Shown here: in pieces, positions 10,431 through 21,689 of the stretch | Position numbering within the stretch: position 1 is the stretch's first letter | Layout of the letters: every line of letters begins with the position of its first letter | DNA from: Isoetes taiwanensis | Lineage: Eukaryota; Streptophyta; Lycopodiopsida; Isoetales; Isoetaceae | Direction of reading: 5' to 3' | Assembly: GCA_021234155.1 (NCBI GenBank) | Contig: JAJEKV010000005.1 | Location: 23,575,584 to 23,639,583, forward strand | Length of the DNA: 64,000 nucleotides | Made by a program: the position numbers and the translations under genes | The notes under the pieces: generated by a model | The model's input: the letters and a program-made list of their open reading frames with translations, nothing else | Database searches by the model: none | Told to the model about the DNA's origin: nothing

Positions 10431-11442
10431 AGTTGGTCATCTTGATGTTAAATGTCTTTGTTAAAGAATACTTTGCCAAGCAGGAACAAGAAAAAAGGTC
10501 AGAACCTAAACCTTCTGTGAGGTTTACTGAACCAAGCACTTCAATAAGGTTTATTCAGGCTACAGACGCTCCCAAGACTGAAGAAGTTATGATAGTGCAA
10601 ACCCGTAAGAATGAATGAAGTCAATACACATGTTTGAATCGAGTAGGCATCCCACAACTAGATCTCCCTCACCTACAATGGAAGTACCTGCTCAAGTGAT
10701 AGCTCCACCTCCTCAAAGAAAAGTTTGGTAAGAAAGACCAAGACCTTGATGAAGTGGATATCTTGCTCAAAAACTCTAAGGTAAGTGTGGATCTTTTCAC
10801 ATTGTTAAAGATTGCACCCACTACGAGAAGAGAGTGCTTCACAAAACTAGTGGTGAACAATTAAATGCTTGTATAAACTTTATCGATGCCACTGATCTTG
10901 TTCTAGCACGAATGAAAAAAGACCCCGGAGCATTTACATGTTCACCGCTCTAGGAGGTTTTACTTTTTCCAATGTATTACTTGATGGGGATCTCCCCAAA
11001 CATCATGCCATATCACATTATGAAGAAGTGTGGTTTCGAGGTGGACAAGAGAGCTTCTATATTACTAAGATCTTTTTATAATGCTAAAAATCTCTCCTAT
11101 TGGTGTGGTGACTAAAGTGCCTGTTATCTGAGAAGGCATAACCTGGCTGCTAACTTTATTGTGGTGGCTTTTGAAGATATAGGAGATGAATCTGATATCT
11201 ATGACCTACTTTTAGGGAGAAGATGGCTAGCTACTTGTGGATGCTAGGCGGTCACGGTCTCAAGGGAGATGTACCATCTCCAATGGCTCCCAAACTGCTA
11301 CTATTTACAACCAAGAAGGCTCCTATGACTCCAAAGAAGAGGTAAACTTTATTAAAGAAATGCTAATTGAGGAGCCTTTGGGATCTTACAGGTTAAAAAC
11401 CACCAAACCAAGGAAACATGAAATGGTTCCCCTTATTATGGA
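10431..11442 (+). pseudogene. Degenerate protease region of element B
   Basis: Short frames (for example 10403-10618 and 11237-11515) match the linker and protease of copies A and D, but several shifts interrupt them. The aspartic protease motif is recognisable near 10975 (LLDG.. from a tract that reads DGG in copies A and D), with ISHYEEVWF-like sequence after it. No intact protease can be read here. Confidence 0.55.
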
Positions 11443-12993
11443 GTGTGCACTTCCCAAAGAAACAAGGACCAACAGGGTTTTCTATGGTTTGATGGAGGTA
11501 TCTCTAAAAAACTAAATGTTGCATCATCTGCTGCTATTTTAAAAGATTCTTCTCATAAACTCTTAGCTAAAGTAGGGAGAATTTTTCCTCAAGTCACTTC
11601 TAATGTGGCAGAATACAAAGCTTTGATTGCAGGTCTTCAAGAAGCCAAAGCTATGGATATTGCCAATATCCATATTTATGGTGACTCACAATTAATTTGC
11701 AGACAAGTTTCAGGAGATTATCAAACAAAGAATGCAGATATGGAGCTTTTGAAAAATCAGGCAATGGGAGTGCTCTCAAGTTTTGCTTCATGGAGGATCA
11801 CTCATATTCCAAGAGAAAAGAATTTTGAGGCTGATGCCCTGTGTAGGAAAACTCTCATGTCACATTTGACTGAGGGGGCTATTCCTGAAGATGACCTTGA
11901 TGACAATGAAGTAAAAGCACTTTGTCCTATTTTGACCATTGATGCATCAGAAAAGAAGGAGACTGAAGAGATTGTGATCACAAAAAATGGTACGCCTAGA
12001 ACTCTGTTTGTTGGAGATTTGATTGAATATCAAAACAGGGAGAGCATACAAATGTTTTTTGAAGAAAGAAAAGATGTATTTGCCTGGGACTATTCAGAAT
12101 TATCAGGTATCAAAACTGAGGTATGCCAATTTGAAATTAAAATCAAGGAAGGTTGTAAACCTGTTTTTCAAAAATTAAGGAGGATTAATGCTTCACTTAT
12201 GGGGCTAATCAAGGATGAATTGAATAAGATGTTAGATGCAGGTGTGATTATTGAAATTATTAATCCTGAATGGGTATCTTGCATTGTTCCTGTAGAGAAG
12301 AAAAGTGGTGCTTTAAGAATTTGCATTGATTATCGAGATCTCAACAAAGCTACCATCAAGGATTGTTACCCCTTGCCTTTTCTAGAAGAGATCCTATATG
12401 CTGTAGCAGGTAAGGAAGTGTATTCATTTTTGGATGGATTCTCAGGGTTCAACCAGATCAGCATCAAAGAAGAAGACCAGCCAAAGACTTCCTTTATCAC
12501 TCCCTGGGGTACATATGCTATGAAAAGAATGCCTTTTGGTTTGATGAATGCTCCAGCCACCTTCCAAAGGGCAATGGATGTTATTTTCAAATCAATGTCT
12601 GCTGAAGAGTTCAGGGTGTACTTAGATGACCTTTGCTTAGGCTCTAATCCGTCTAATCATGTGGAGCTACTTGCAAGAATTTGTTCTTTATGCAGGAGCT
12701 CAGGAGTCAATCTAAATCCAAAGAAATGCATCTTTTTTGCATCAAAAGGACAACTCTTAGGGCATGAAGTATCCAACCAAGGCATTCAGGTTGCTCAAGA
12801 CAAGATTGAAGCCCTCAAAAAATTAGCACCTCCCAAGAATCTAAAACAGGTCAAAAGTTTTGTTGGTATGACAAGTTTTCTCAGAATGTATATTCCTAAT
12901 TTTGCTCATATTTTGAGCCCTATTTCTAGATTGACAAGGGTAGGCAAGTTCTCCAAGTCTGAGAGTAAGCACATACCCATCACATGGACTTGA
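11443..12993 (+). CDS. Ty3 pol segment: extra RNase H domain followed by reverse transcriptase
   Basis: A 516-codon open frame holds two enzymes. Residues about 13-135 are an RNase H fold of the RNase HI/archaeal type with all four metal-binding acids: Asp17 (WFDGG), Glu57 (NVAEYKAL), Asp81 (IYGDSQL) and Asp131 (FEADAL). Residues about 240-430 are a Ty3 reverse transcriptase: LRICIDYRDLNKATIKDCYPLPF, FLDGFSGFNQI, FITPWGTYAMKRMPFGLMNAPATFQ and the catalytic YLDD at 393-396, then GHEVSNQGIQV and SFVGMTSFLRMYIP in the thumb. The first ATG may not be the true start, because pol is normally made as a polyprotein with the upstream protease. An RNase H upstream of the reverse transcriptase is unusual, since the tethered RNase H lies downstream. 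This is the best-preserved coding segment of the window's transposons. Confidence 0.9.
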   Translation: MCTSQRNKDQQGFLWFDGGISKKLNVASSAAILKDSSHKLLAKVGRIFPQVTSNVAEYKALIAGLQEAKAMDIANIHIYGDSQLICRQVSGDYQTKNADMELLKNQAMGVLSSFASWRITHIPREKNFEADALCRKTLMSHLTEGAIPEDDLDDNEVKALCPILTIDASEKKETEEIVITKNGTPRTLFVGDLIEYQNRESIQMFFEERKDVFAWDYSELSGIKTEVCQFEIKIKEGCKPVFQKLRRINASLMGLIKDELNKMLDAGVIIEIINPEWVSCIVPVEKKSGALRICIDYRDLNKATIKDCYPLPFLEEILYAVAGKEVYSFLDGFSGFNQISIKEEDQPKTSFITPWGTYAMKRMPFGLMNAPATFQRAMDVIFKSMSAEEFRVYLDDLCLGSNPSNHVELLARICSLCRSSGVNLNPKKCIFFASKGQLLGHEVSNQGIQVAQDKIEALKKLAPPKNLKQVKSFVGMTSFLRMYIPNFAHILSPISRLTRVGKFSKSESKHIPITWT

Positions 12994-13367
12994 AATGCCA
13001 AGAAGCTTTTGACTTTCTCATTCAATCCATATGTGAAGCCACACTTTTGAGGAAACCAGATTTGAATATACCATTTGAAGTTTATATTATCGCATTACTA
13101 AAAAGCTATAGGGTTAGCCATTTTAGGGAAAAGCACACCATAGTGTTTGCAAGTAAACAATGGTCTGCTCTAGAGGAGAGATACACTAGAATAGAAAAAA
13201 GTGCTGCTGCCCTCATGTTTCTTATCAATAGGCAGGGACACTTGCTCCTGAAAAGTCTTCAAGTCTACATGAAGCAAAACCCAATGGGTCTACTATTTGG
13301 TAAGGCAACCAATAAGCCAAAAATCCAAAGGTGGGCTTGTAAGTTGCAAAGTTATGATATTTCGTAA
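12984..13367 (+). pseudogene. Tethered Ty3 RNase H domain, element B, catalytic sites altered
   Basis: The frame overlaps the end of the reverse transcriptase and aligns with the standard Ty3 RNase H (RKPDLNIPFEVY, then IVFASKQWSALEERYTRIEKSAAALMF). The expected VYTDAS-type catalytic Asp reads VYIIAL, and the later TDH-type Asp region reads YMKQNP, so two metal ligands are missing. The Glu-containing helix (RYTRIEKSA) remains. This would fit replacement by the upstream RNase H, but the first change lies where a CG-type consensus error is possible. Confidence 0.6.
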
Positions 13368-13612
13368 AAGAATTACATTTGGTACGAAGTCCTAGCCTTT
13401 ATTTGCCTTATATATTTTTTTTTTGACCATGAGGATGAGTTGGATATGGCGATACTTCACTTGTAGTAGCTCGTGTAGAGTTAATTCCGTAAGATCAAGC
13501 CGATGGTGGGTGGCAACAACCTATCAGAGACTTCTTACAACATGGAGTTATCTCTCCAAATCTCACCTCAAACCAAAAAAGGAGACTCAAGGATAAATGC
13601 AGACAATTCAAG

Positions 13613-14624
13613 ATGATAGACAATGTTTTGTGCAAAGTCAACCGAGATGGAGTCTTGTTGAGATGTGTGAGTGAAAGTGAGTCTGCCCTAATCATCAGGG
13701 AAATGCACAAAGGTATTTGTGGAGGGCATTTTGCTGGTGATACTACAAAGAAAAAAGATTCTCGTGTCCGATATTATTGGCCTACTGTTTTTAAAGATTG
13801 TTATGATATTATCAAGACTTGCCATCAATGCCAAATCTTTAGCAAAAGAATTTTACTTCCAGCTGCCCTCAATCCCATCATATCTCCAGGGCCCTTTCAA
13901 ATTTGGGGATTAGACTATATTGGCCCTATTAATCCTTCTTCTGCAGGTCAACATCAGCATATCATTGTGGCCACAGATTATTTTACTAAATGGGCGTAAG
14001 TTATACCCTTGAGACAAAGCAATGCGCCACAACCGCAAGATTTTTACATGAGTATGTTTGTTCCAGGTTTGGTATTCCTTTTCGCCAGCATTCGATAGGG
14101 GCACGCCTTTGTTAATGAAGTTATTACTAACCCCGATGGACATCTTGAAGGTCAAGCATACCAAGAGCTCCTCATACTATCCCCAAGGTAATGGACAAGC
14201 TGAAGCCACTAACAAAGTGTTGAAAAATATCTTGCAGAAGACAGTTGAGATCAACAAGAGAGATTGGCATGTCAAAATAGTGGATGCACTTTGGGCTTAT
14301 AGAGTCACTATCAAGACAGCTACAAATCATACACCCTTCAACCTGGTTTATGGCATAGAGGCAGTCTTACCAGTGGAACTTGAGTTGCCCTCCCTGAGGT
14401 TAGCTTATAAATTATGTTTACCTTTTGAACATGCCTTGCAAGAGAGATTGGATGCTTTGCTGCACCTAGATGAGTATAGGATGGAGGCTGAGAATACCAA
14501 TTTGCTGAAAAAGCCAAGGATCCTGGTTGCATTCAAGGCTGCACACAAAATACAAGGCACTTTTAAGCAAGGAGAGCTTGTTCTCAAATGGAACAAGTCA
14601 AAGGAAGACTCACCGCAAATTTGA
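13613..14624 (+). pseudogene. Integrase of element B (frame-shifted)
   Basis: The first frame (13613-13999) has the zinc-binding H..H..C..C module (MHKGICGGHF..CHQC) and the first core Asp in WGLDYIGPI, with ATDYFTKWA following. The second (14058-14624) has the second core Asp in FDRGTP and the third acid in SYYPQGNGQAEATNKVLK. It continues with WHVKIVDALWAYRVTIKTATNHTPFNLVYG and a C-terminal GELVLKWNKSK. The frames are separated by a stop at 13999 and a scrambled stretch of about 60 nt. The end (DNIWEGPFVV) is in yet another frame to about 14650. Confidence 0.82.
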
Positions 14625-14749
14625 CAATATTTGGGAAGGACCATTTGTAGTAATCGAACCTGCAGTAGTACTAACTCTTATTGGCTACAAGAAGTTGCCT
14701 CGTGAATGCCCCCGCCAAATCCAATCAATATCTTGCACCTGAAAGGTAT

Positions 14750-15644
14750 TGGGACCAAGATGCTTGCTTGTCCCTATTCTCTCATTAAAAAGTTTGAAGA
14801 TTTATGGTAGGTTTAAAGTAGTTAAATCAGTTAGATCTTTAAGCACACTATTTCAAATAGATAGAACAATGGGACTTTGAGCACTTTACTCTAATAGAAT
14901 TGGTTTCATGTTTTTAGATTGATTTGACCGTAAAGCAATACAGTGATCTCAAGAACGGGGTTGATACTAATAACTACCAAGTGTCATTTGCAGGAGCATT
15001 CTTTCTTCCATTTTTTCATTCAACCCTGCCTTAAACATTCCTACCATCCATCCAATCCTCTATTCTTGTTTTCCATACCCTAGCAAAGACTGCAAAATCA
15101 CCTTCACCATCATAGCAGAGTTGCAAGGTTTTGAGACTAATTGGTTTATGTGTTTCCATGACAGTGCACTCTTCCTCCATGTTTTTCATCCGTCATAAGT
15201 GGCCCTACCTTCCATCTAAACTCCTCATTCTTGTTCTCATTCCCTACACAAGAAGAAAAGCACTCTGCAATTCATCTTTACCATCATAGCAGTTGCACTT
15301 GTTGAAGATCAAGAGGGATACACACATTTTCTTGTTTTGGCTGGTTTCAAACACTTGTCTCATTTCATCTCCATTTCATTATCATCTTGTCATATTCACA
15401 TTCACTTTTATCTCTTCTCACTCACCATATTCCATTCACCATCACTCCATCATCACCTTGTCATTTTCACATCCATTTTTGCCTTCTCTCACTCACCATA
15501 TCCCACCTACATCATTTCACCATCACCAACATTTGCACTTTTACTCTATCACAGACACTTTGGTACAAAGTTGAAGACCCCTCTACTTATTCACTTTTGA
15601 CATTATATGGCTGAGGGGACCAGCTTTTTCTTGTTTTGGCGAGA
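14750..15644 (+). other. 3' non-coding region of element B, with polypurine tract
   Basis: No coding sequence. Two related stretches (about 15000-15130 and 15170-15300, each with ACCATCATAGCAG) look like an old internal duplication. A CAT/CAC-rich pyrimidine tract follows at 15360-15560. GAGGGGACCAGC at 15613-15624, about 20 nt before the LTR, is the polypurine-tract candidate. Confidence 0.55.
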
Positions 15645-17616
15645 TGTTGCCCCCAAAGGGCAACATGCTACTTGTGATCCATGCATTCAAAACTAGGTCA
15701 ACTTATCTTGGAATACTAGGTCAAAGTTTGGAAGATTCTTGGCAGTCAACATTGATATGGAGGTCAAAGGGTGTTCATTTCTCAAGTCAACAAGTGCTCA
15801 AGGTTCAAAACTCACATGAGGTACTTTATTCAAGGTCAAAGTGCTTAGTCAAGAATATGCTCTAGAAGATTCTAGGTTAAAGAAGTTTGGAAGGCATTTT
15901 TTTGAAGATTGGAAGTTCAAAGTTTAGAAGATCCCATGGTATTTGGTTCCATCCCTTAGCCATTTTTTTGCCTACCCCCCCATATCTTATTCTCACCTTC
16001 CTTTTTGAATTTCCCCTAGTCATTTTCCCTCACACTCATATTCTTCTTTGCTCACCTTTTGCAAATCATATTTTGCCTTGCCAAAAGTACCTTTCTTACC
16101 ACATTTTGTTTTCCCATGGATGTCTTACCCATTTCATACCCCTTTGCCTTATTTTCATTCTTCATATTGCACCCTTACCACATACCCTTGGCCTAATCTT
16201 TTTTTCACAAGCTTTTGTGCCTCCTTGTTCTTTACCATTATGTGTACCTATGCCACTCAAATATGTTCCATTAATATCCCATTTTCGGTACCCATCTAGA
16301 ATATTCCCCAAAGAAATTAGGGTTGCCATAGACCCAAATGGGTTAAGACTCATAATTATTTTTGTGGTACCCTTATGGACCATGGCCTATCTTCCTAAAA
16401 TTGATAAATACAAAGATATTCTTGGGATATACCTCAAGAAATACTTGGCCATCGTGATCGCTGGATTTTCTGGAAAAATACCTTCAAGAACCCTAATTAT
16501 GGAAACCCCGCTCAATCACTGAATGGAATCATTGAACTCTAAAACCTATCTATTTCTCGCATTTCCCGCTTTAAGCATCTCATCAAGCCTAAATTTAAGC
16601 CCTAAAATGCCGAAACCGTTAAATCAAAAACATATATACCGAAACAATAACGTAAGATTTTTGAAGGCCCGTATATATTCAGATCATACATTGATCATTG
16701 CCGAAAGCAAGATCTGACGATCCTTGAAGTTCTTGAGCTCTCCTCGACCGATCTACAAGATTTAGTTGACATTACTTTCAGAAATTACCTTATGACTTTC
16801 GATGATTATTTTCTTGTACTTGAAGCTATGAAGCATCCTTATCTCGTTGTTATCTTGATATATCTACCTTCATATCAATCCAAATTGACTGGCCAAGTTG
16901 TTGAATTTGTCTCTGATATTTTCCTTAGCAATTCTCACCACAAAAATTCTATAGAAAAATCTCTCGGTGTTTTTAGCCCTTGGTCCTGTCCCTCCACTCA
17001 TCTTTGGGTGTTAAGAAAGCCAAAGGAGTTGAAATCATTCAAAAATACCAAGTGTAGCTCAAATTCAAAAAAATTGCTCCTCGGTTTGAGCAGTCTAGAT
17101 TGTATTTTGCTAAATCCACCACAAAAAATACCTATACACCTCCAAACTAGTATTTGACCGCTTGCCTACCTTCCCCAAAGATCATTGCAATCTACCTACT
17201 TTGGAAATTCCCAAAAAGTGATTGGCAACTCTAAATCTCAATTCGATCACCGCTTTTCTACATTTGACCTCTATTGACCAAAATTTGACCTCACTTTGAG
17301 CTCTAATAACTCACAGATTGAGTCTCCTCGACTTGGTCGAGGCTTTGTCAGTTTGCTTACCTACAACTTTTTGACCGAAGTCTACAAAGATCTGACTCAA
17401 AACATCTATCTGCTTCCCAACACTACAATTGTTTTGGCAAAGGTACCATTTTTTGAAAATGGGAAAGGTATAGAACTCAAACTTTTTGAACTTATCTTTG
17501 GAATTTTCTTGCATAGACTGATCACCTTAAGTGATCTGGAGGTCCTAACCCCAATTTGAGTGAAAACTTGAATTGGATTCTTGTGGTTGACCTATAAGCC
17601 AGGTTTAGGGTCAACA
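15645..17616 (+). repeat. 3' LTR of element B
   Basis: Direct partner of 7388-9356, beginning TGTTGCCC and ending CAACA, followed by the target duplication AATGA. Differences from the 5' LTR are concentrated after 15866, mostly as CTG or CAG in one copy against CG in the other. Confidence 0.93.
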
Positions 17617-17796
17617 AATGATCTTTTGCATGCCAGAGTAACAATTTGAAAACTACAGGAAACCTAATAAATGACCTGCTCTGTCACCTGGTGGAATGAG
17701 TTTGTTAAAGTAATCAGCATGACAAAGTCACATTGCAAGCTAGGGCTCACTGCCGCCCTAGTAAGACAGGACGAACTCATCAGTGATTCATCGCTA
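17617..17796. other. Host sequence after element B
   Basis: About 180 bp that may continue the intron of the disrupted GH27 gene. No exon with the expected catalytic motif is visible before the next repeat begins. Confidence 0.4.
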
Positions 17797-18816
17797 ATCC
17801 CATCGATCCGAGACATCGGATCGCCATTCTAGAATGGGACGAGCATGCATGTTTTGCATGCATGCGGGCGGCGCATGCCCATTCTGGTTGGGAGTTCGCT
17901 ATTTTAGGCGCGATTCTGCATCAACATCTCATCGGCGCTTCCTCTTCTCTCTCATCAGTACCTTATTCTCTTTGAATTGTTTCCCGTGCGTGGGAGGGCT
18001 TCCCCCCGCTTGGTTTGGCCAATTTGGCGCTTTTTCTTGTCGCCCTTTTCCCGCCTTTTAGCCTTCGCCCCGTGACCTTCGCCCCCGATCCTAGTTTGTA
18101 AGGGAAGTCCTTTGGTATTCTAAGGCGGTTTGTTGAGTTTCATGCGAGTCCCATTCTAGAATCCCATCGATCCGGAGACATCGGATCGCCATTCTAGAAT
18201 GGGACGAGCATGCATGTTTTGTATGCATGCAAAGGGCGATACCCATTCTCGTTGGGAGTTCGCTATTTTAGGCGCTGATTCGTGATCAACATCTCATCGG
18301 CGCTTCCTCTTCTCTCTCATCAAGACCTTTATTCTCTTTGAACCCACCCTCCCCTTCTTTGTTTTGTATTTTTTTATCGCGGCACGCTACAGAATCAGCC
18401 CCTCCACTGGGAGGTTTGTTTTGTCTTGTTGTTTTGTTGGTGATGTGCGTGTACGTGTTAGCGGCCGCATCCGCTTCGGCTTTTCCATTCGTGGGTTTTG
18501 GGAGCGATTTTTATGCCTTGCGTTTGTCCAAGCCCCTTGCCGAAGGCTTATCACTAGGGTTTTTCCTCGAAAACCCAAAAGGGCGGGGTTTTTAATCCCG
18601 GTGATAAGCTTTCGGCAGGTACACTAGCCCAATCTCTATTAGCATTGTATTTTTTGGGGTCCAAATGATATAATTGGATTTTCCCTTTATTTTTCGTGGG
18701 TAGTTCGCATGTGTGCGGCTACTCACTGTCCACCATTGTAGAAAATCTGCTGAGATGAATGAGAAGCCTATCTATCGGGCGGTTTGTTGGTTTCATGCGA
18801 GTCCCATTCTAGAATG
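17797..18816. repeat. Two tandem terminal-inverted-repeat units (CCATTCTAGAATGG type)
   Basis: Unit 1 (about 17825-18162) and unit 2 (about 18190-18816) each start CATTCTAGAATGGGACGAGC and end GCGAGTCCCATTCTAGAAT, giving inverted ends with a palindromic tip. Both are preceded by ATCCCATCGATCCGAGACATCGGAT, itself a small hairpin. They share about 180 bp of 5' sequence (GGGAGTTCGCTATTTTAGGCGC, then ATCTCATCGGCGCTTCCTC) and differ in the middle. Further units lie at 63690-64000. No transposase is visible, so they look like non-autonomous DNA elements, though a satellite derived from one is possible. Confidence 0.65.
18539..18616. repeat. 16-bp stem hairpin inside repeat unit 2
   Basis: GCCGAAGGCTTATCAC (18539-18554) pairs with GTGATAAGCTTTCGGC (18601-18616) with one mismatch across a 46-nt loop. 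It may be the edge of an element nested in the unit. Confidence 0.5.
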
Positions 18817-19929
18817 TGCAATGTGCTGAGATGTGGTGTCTAATAACAAAGGCATCTTATGCAGAATATTTGAAGAAAGAGAACAATCAACATGTTAATA
18901 CAATCTATTGAACCATGTATACTGCCTCTAAGTCGTACAATGATTGCTTGCTTTGGGCTGCACTTTCGTAAATCTATGTGCACTGGAATTTGTAAATACT
19001 GTTCATGTAATGGACAGACCAAATGGGCACTTGTGGACAGTTCATGGTAGTTTTTGGTCCTATTGAGTGTACGTTCAAACACCTTCATATATGATACAAG
19101 ACATGACGATGCCAAACAGACTAAAGGTTCTATATTAAGTTTGTCATTGATGCTACAAAACTAGTTTATATTGTTCTCTTCTCTGCCCAATGTGCTTAAA
19201 CATTATGTAAGCCATGAGTAATGCCCATAATTGCATTTCACATGTCCACTGATAATGCTCGAACCAAAATTAACTGACACCAACCAAGTTAAACGTGCAT
19301 ATTAGAAATGGGATTACTACATCATCGAGGCACTTAAACACACATATTCGAAATGGATTGTTATATTACCAAAGCACGAATTGGTCCTTTTGTACTCTAT
19401 TCTTAATATTTGTATGCATTCACTAAGAAAATGAAAGCATGTATTCATACAGGCCCTGTACAATTTCCATTACTAATATAACTACAAAAAGCATTCTTCA
19501 TAAATGGCTAATATGTTTTAGACAAAGATCATAATCACGTCAATCCTAATTGGTCTAGGTACTAAGCTTTGCAAGCCTCTTCCTGGTCCATGTACAATTC
19601 ATAAACAAAACAAAACAACACAGAACAAAACCCCACATTCAAACCATTAATAAGCCCCGACACATAAAATGCCAACAAGAACCATGAAAACGAAACGACA
19701 ACAAGAAACATGAAAACACATTCTCGGGCCACCATAGGGCAACCCTTCGTGCGCAGCACCTTGTTTTTGTGCTCTAGAATGCCATCATTCCCATCAAAAT
19801 CAAGACAGATAAATACTGCACCACTATTATGTCCTCACCCATGTTGTCCTCTTCATTTGTCAATGTTTCTTCCACACCAAGCCTTCTACCTCAGCCACTA
19901 AGTGTACGGTACCACTTCTTCCGCATCTT
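18817..19929. other. Intergenic stretch without recognised feature
   Basis: AT-rich sequence whose open frames are short and without recognisable motifs. Confidence 0.5.
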
Positions 19930-21600
19930 CCATACCTGCAATATGATTGTCTAATGGATTAGGAGGAGGTTTTATAACTTCTCCATAATCTCTTCATTGT
20001 CGAGGATTGACATGTATCACATATAGTCAATCTCGATAATTATATGCCAGACGTAAGTATACTTGTTCACACTTCTCTTGAAAAATATAAGGTTCCTTGT
20101 CTTCTGGAATCAATGTGCACTAAACATTGGGATGTTGACAAAATGTGGCACCTTTGCCTTATAGTTGTGCATCAGACAAACTAATTCGAAACAAAACTTA
20201 TAGTAAAATTTCTAAAGTCAAGCTCTAATAATAAAATTGTATCTTTCTGACATACTCAATGTTAGTCTCAGCCATATTCTTGTCTTTTGCACTTGCATGA
20301 TTTTCAACTATGAAAGTAGACAAAACTCCACAGACAAATGTGACACAAACTTCATCCCAATTCTGCAACACGAAAATGTCGCCTCCATTGCAAATGTGTC
20401 CGTTTGTCTAGTGAAAGCTGCACATTGCACAAACCAAGTGAAATCATTTTTAAGAAAGTATCTTAACAATAAGTCTATCTTACCCAAGCCAAAGAACCAT
20501 ATGCAATCTGCCTTTCTTTGTTGGTCACAGAACCAACTTCATCTCTTGTTGAAGCCAAGATTGTGTTTAATAGTCAATCTTCGGGTATATGATCTAGTAG
20601 TCTCTCTTCAGGAGGATATGTGGCTTATAAGTGTTGTTAAAATAATTATCGATCTAATTCCCTCGCTTGCTTGTAAGTCATTGTGCTTTTGCACCCATTT
20701 GGACATGCATTGCTCATTTTGTACTATATATAATTTGATCACATTAAGCTCATGGGATTTTAGTTTATGAGTGTGCCCTTTGCTATATAACCCATCCAAG
20801 GCTTATTCAGGTTGTGAAAACATGATTGTCCATGAACTGGAGCAGGTACGAAAAGCCTTTCTAGCTCGACATTTGGTGTGAAATCCACAATCCCCTACCA
20901 GATTCTTCTATAGGAGACATGTTTCTTATTTTTACAATGGGTCACACTATATAAATGGAAGTACAAAATTGCCTAACATGAATAAGAAGTGCTAGGGCAT
21001 AAAATTGCAATACAATAACTTACCGCCAACAACGTGTGGTAGTCATGGGACTTGGATCCTACTAACATACCATCCTTTATCTAAGACCTTTGTAATGACG
21101 AGCCACCCAGTTGGAATCCTCACTTTCTTAATGGGTTCCTGCACAATCTGTATGTCGTGACTACTCATAACCTATGGTGGACGAGCTTTTGGATCCTTCA
21201 AGATAGCATTGTGACGGGAGTATACCTAAAAACAATCATCTCGAGTACCAATTGATTCCTTCTCAACCCAGTATTTTATATCGAATCTGAAACATTCTTT
21301 ATGATGTGCATAGGATCCAATAGGAATGTCTACTTTGAACTGACCAACATTATAGCTCATATAGTATGGAAAGACATTTCATACCATTTAGAGGCATGAT
21401 CTTGATGTCCGCAGACGCTCCCATTCATTGTGCCAATCTTTTTGGCCATGCACTTTTTTCGAAGTGAATGATCCTCAGGTAAAGATTTCTCATGGCCCTC
21501 ATATACTATCTTTCTCATAGATCTAGAATATCTTGAGGTGATTTGACCACCACAATGCACACAATCTTATTCCCTTTTATTTGCAAGCCTACAAATATGT
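19930..21600 (-). pseudogene. Decayed CACTA (En/Spm) Tnp2-type transposase
   Basis: Read on the minus strand, pieces in different frames follow the order of plant Tnp2 proteins. A CG..T..RYSRSMRKIVYEGHEKSLPEDH stretch (about 21400-21560) matches the Y.GH..LP..H element of the family. A SHDYHTLLAV stretch near 21020-21050 matches the family KSHDxHVLMQ motif. QVYL..AYNYRD..YVIHVNPR near 20000-20070 resembles the C-terminal QVFY...VV..KPRD segment. Numerous stops and shifts separate them. No CACTA termini were located. The identification rests on motif order in degenerate translation. Confidence 0.5.
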
Positions 21601-21689
21601 TGACCGGATTTTTGGCAACTCCCAGTCAACATAGAAGAATTGCACCTAAAGGTCCGGGGGAGAAGATCAAGGGTCCAGATTTATTTGTG

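Larger units (their letters stand above)
7388..17616 (+). mobile_element. Complete Ty3/gypsy LTR retrotransposon B (10.2 kb, family 1)
   Basis: Two LTRs of about 1.97 kb (7388-9356 and 15645-17616) begin TGTTGCCC and end GTCAACA, bounding an internal region with gag, protease, extra RNase H, reverse transcriptase, tethered RNase H and integrase in that order. The 5-bp target duplication AATGA is perfect (7383-7387 and 17617-17621). The extra archaeal-type RNase H places it near the Tat group of non-chromoviral Ty3 elements, judging by domain content. The first 220 bp of the LTRs are identical, and most later differences are CTG/CAG-versus-CG changes, so the insertion looks young. Several coding frames are nevertheless interrupted. 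Confidence 0.92.

Noticed and set aside
15293-15614. His/Ser-rich overlapping open frames
   Set aside because: Low-complexity CAT/CAC/TC sequence in the 3' non-coding region of element B, open in three frames at once.
20237-20770. 177-codon plus-strand open frame
   Set aside because: It is antisense to the decayed CACTA transposase and has no family motif of its own.
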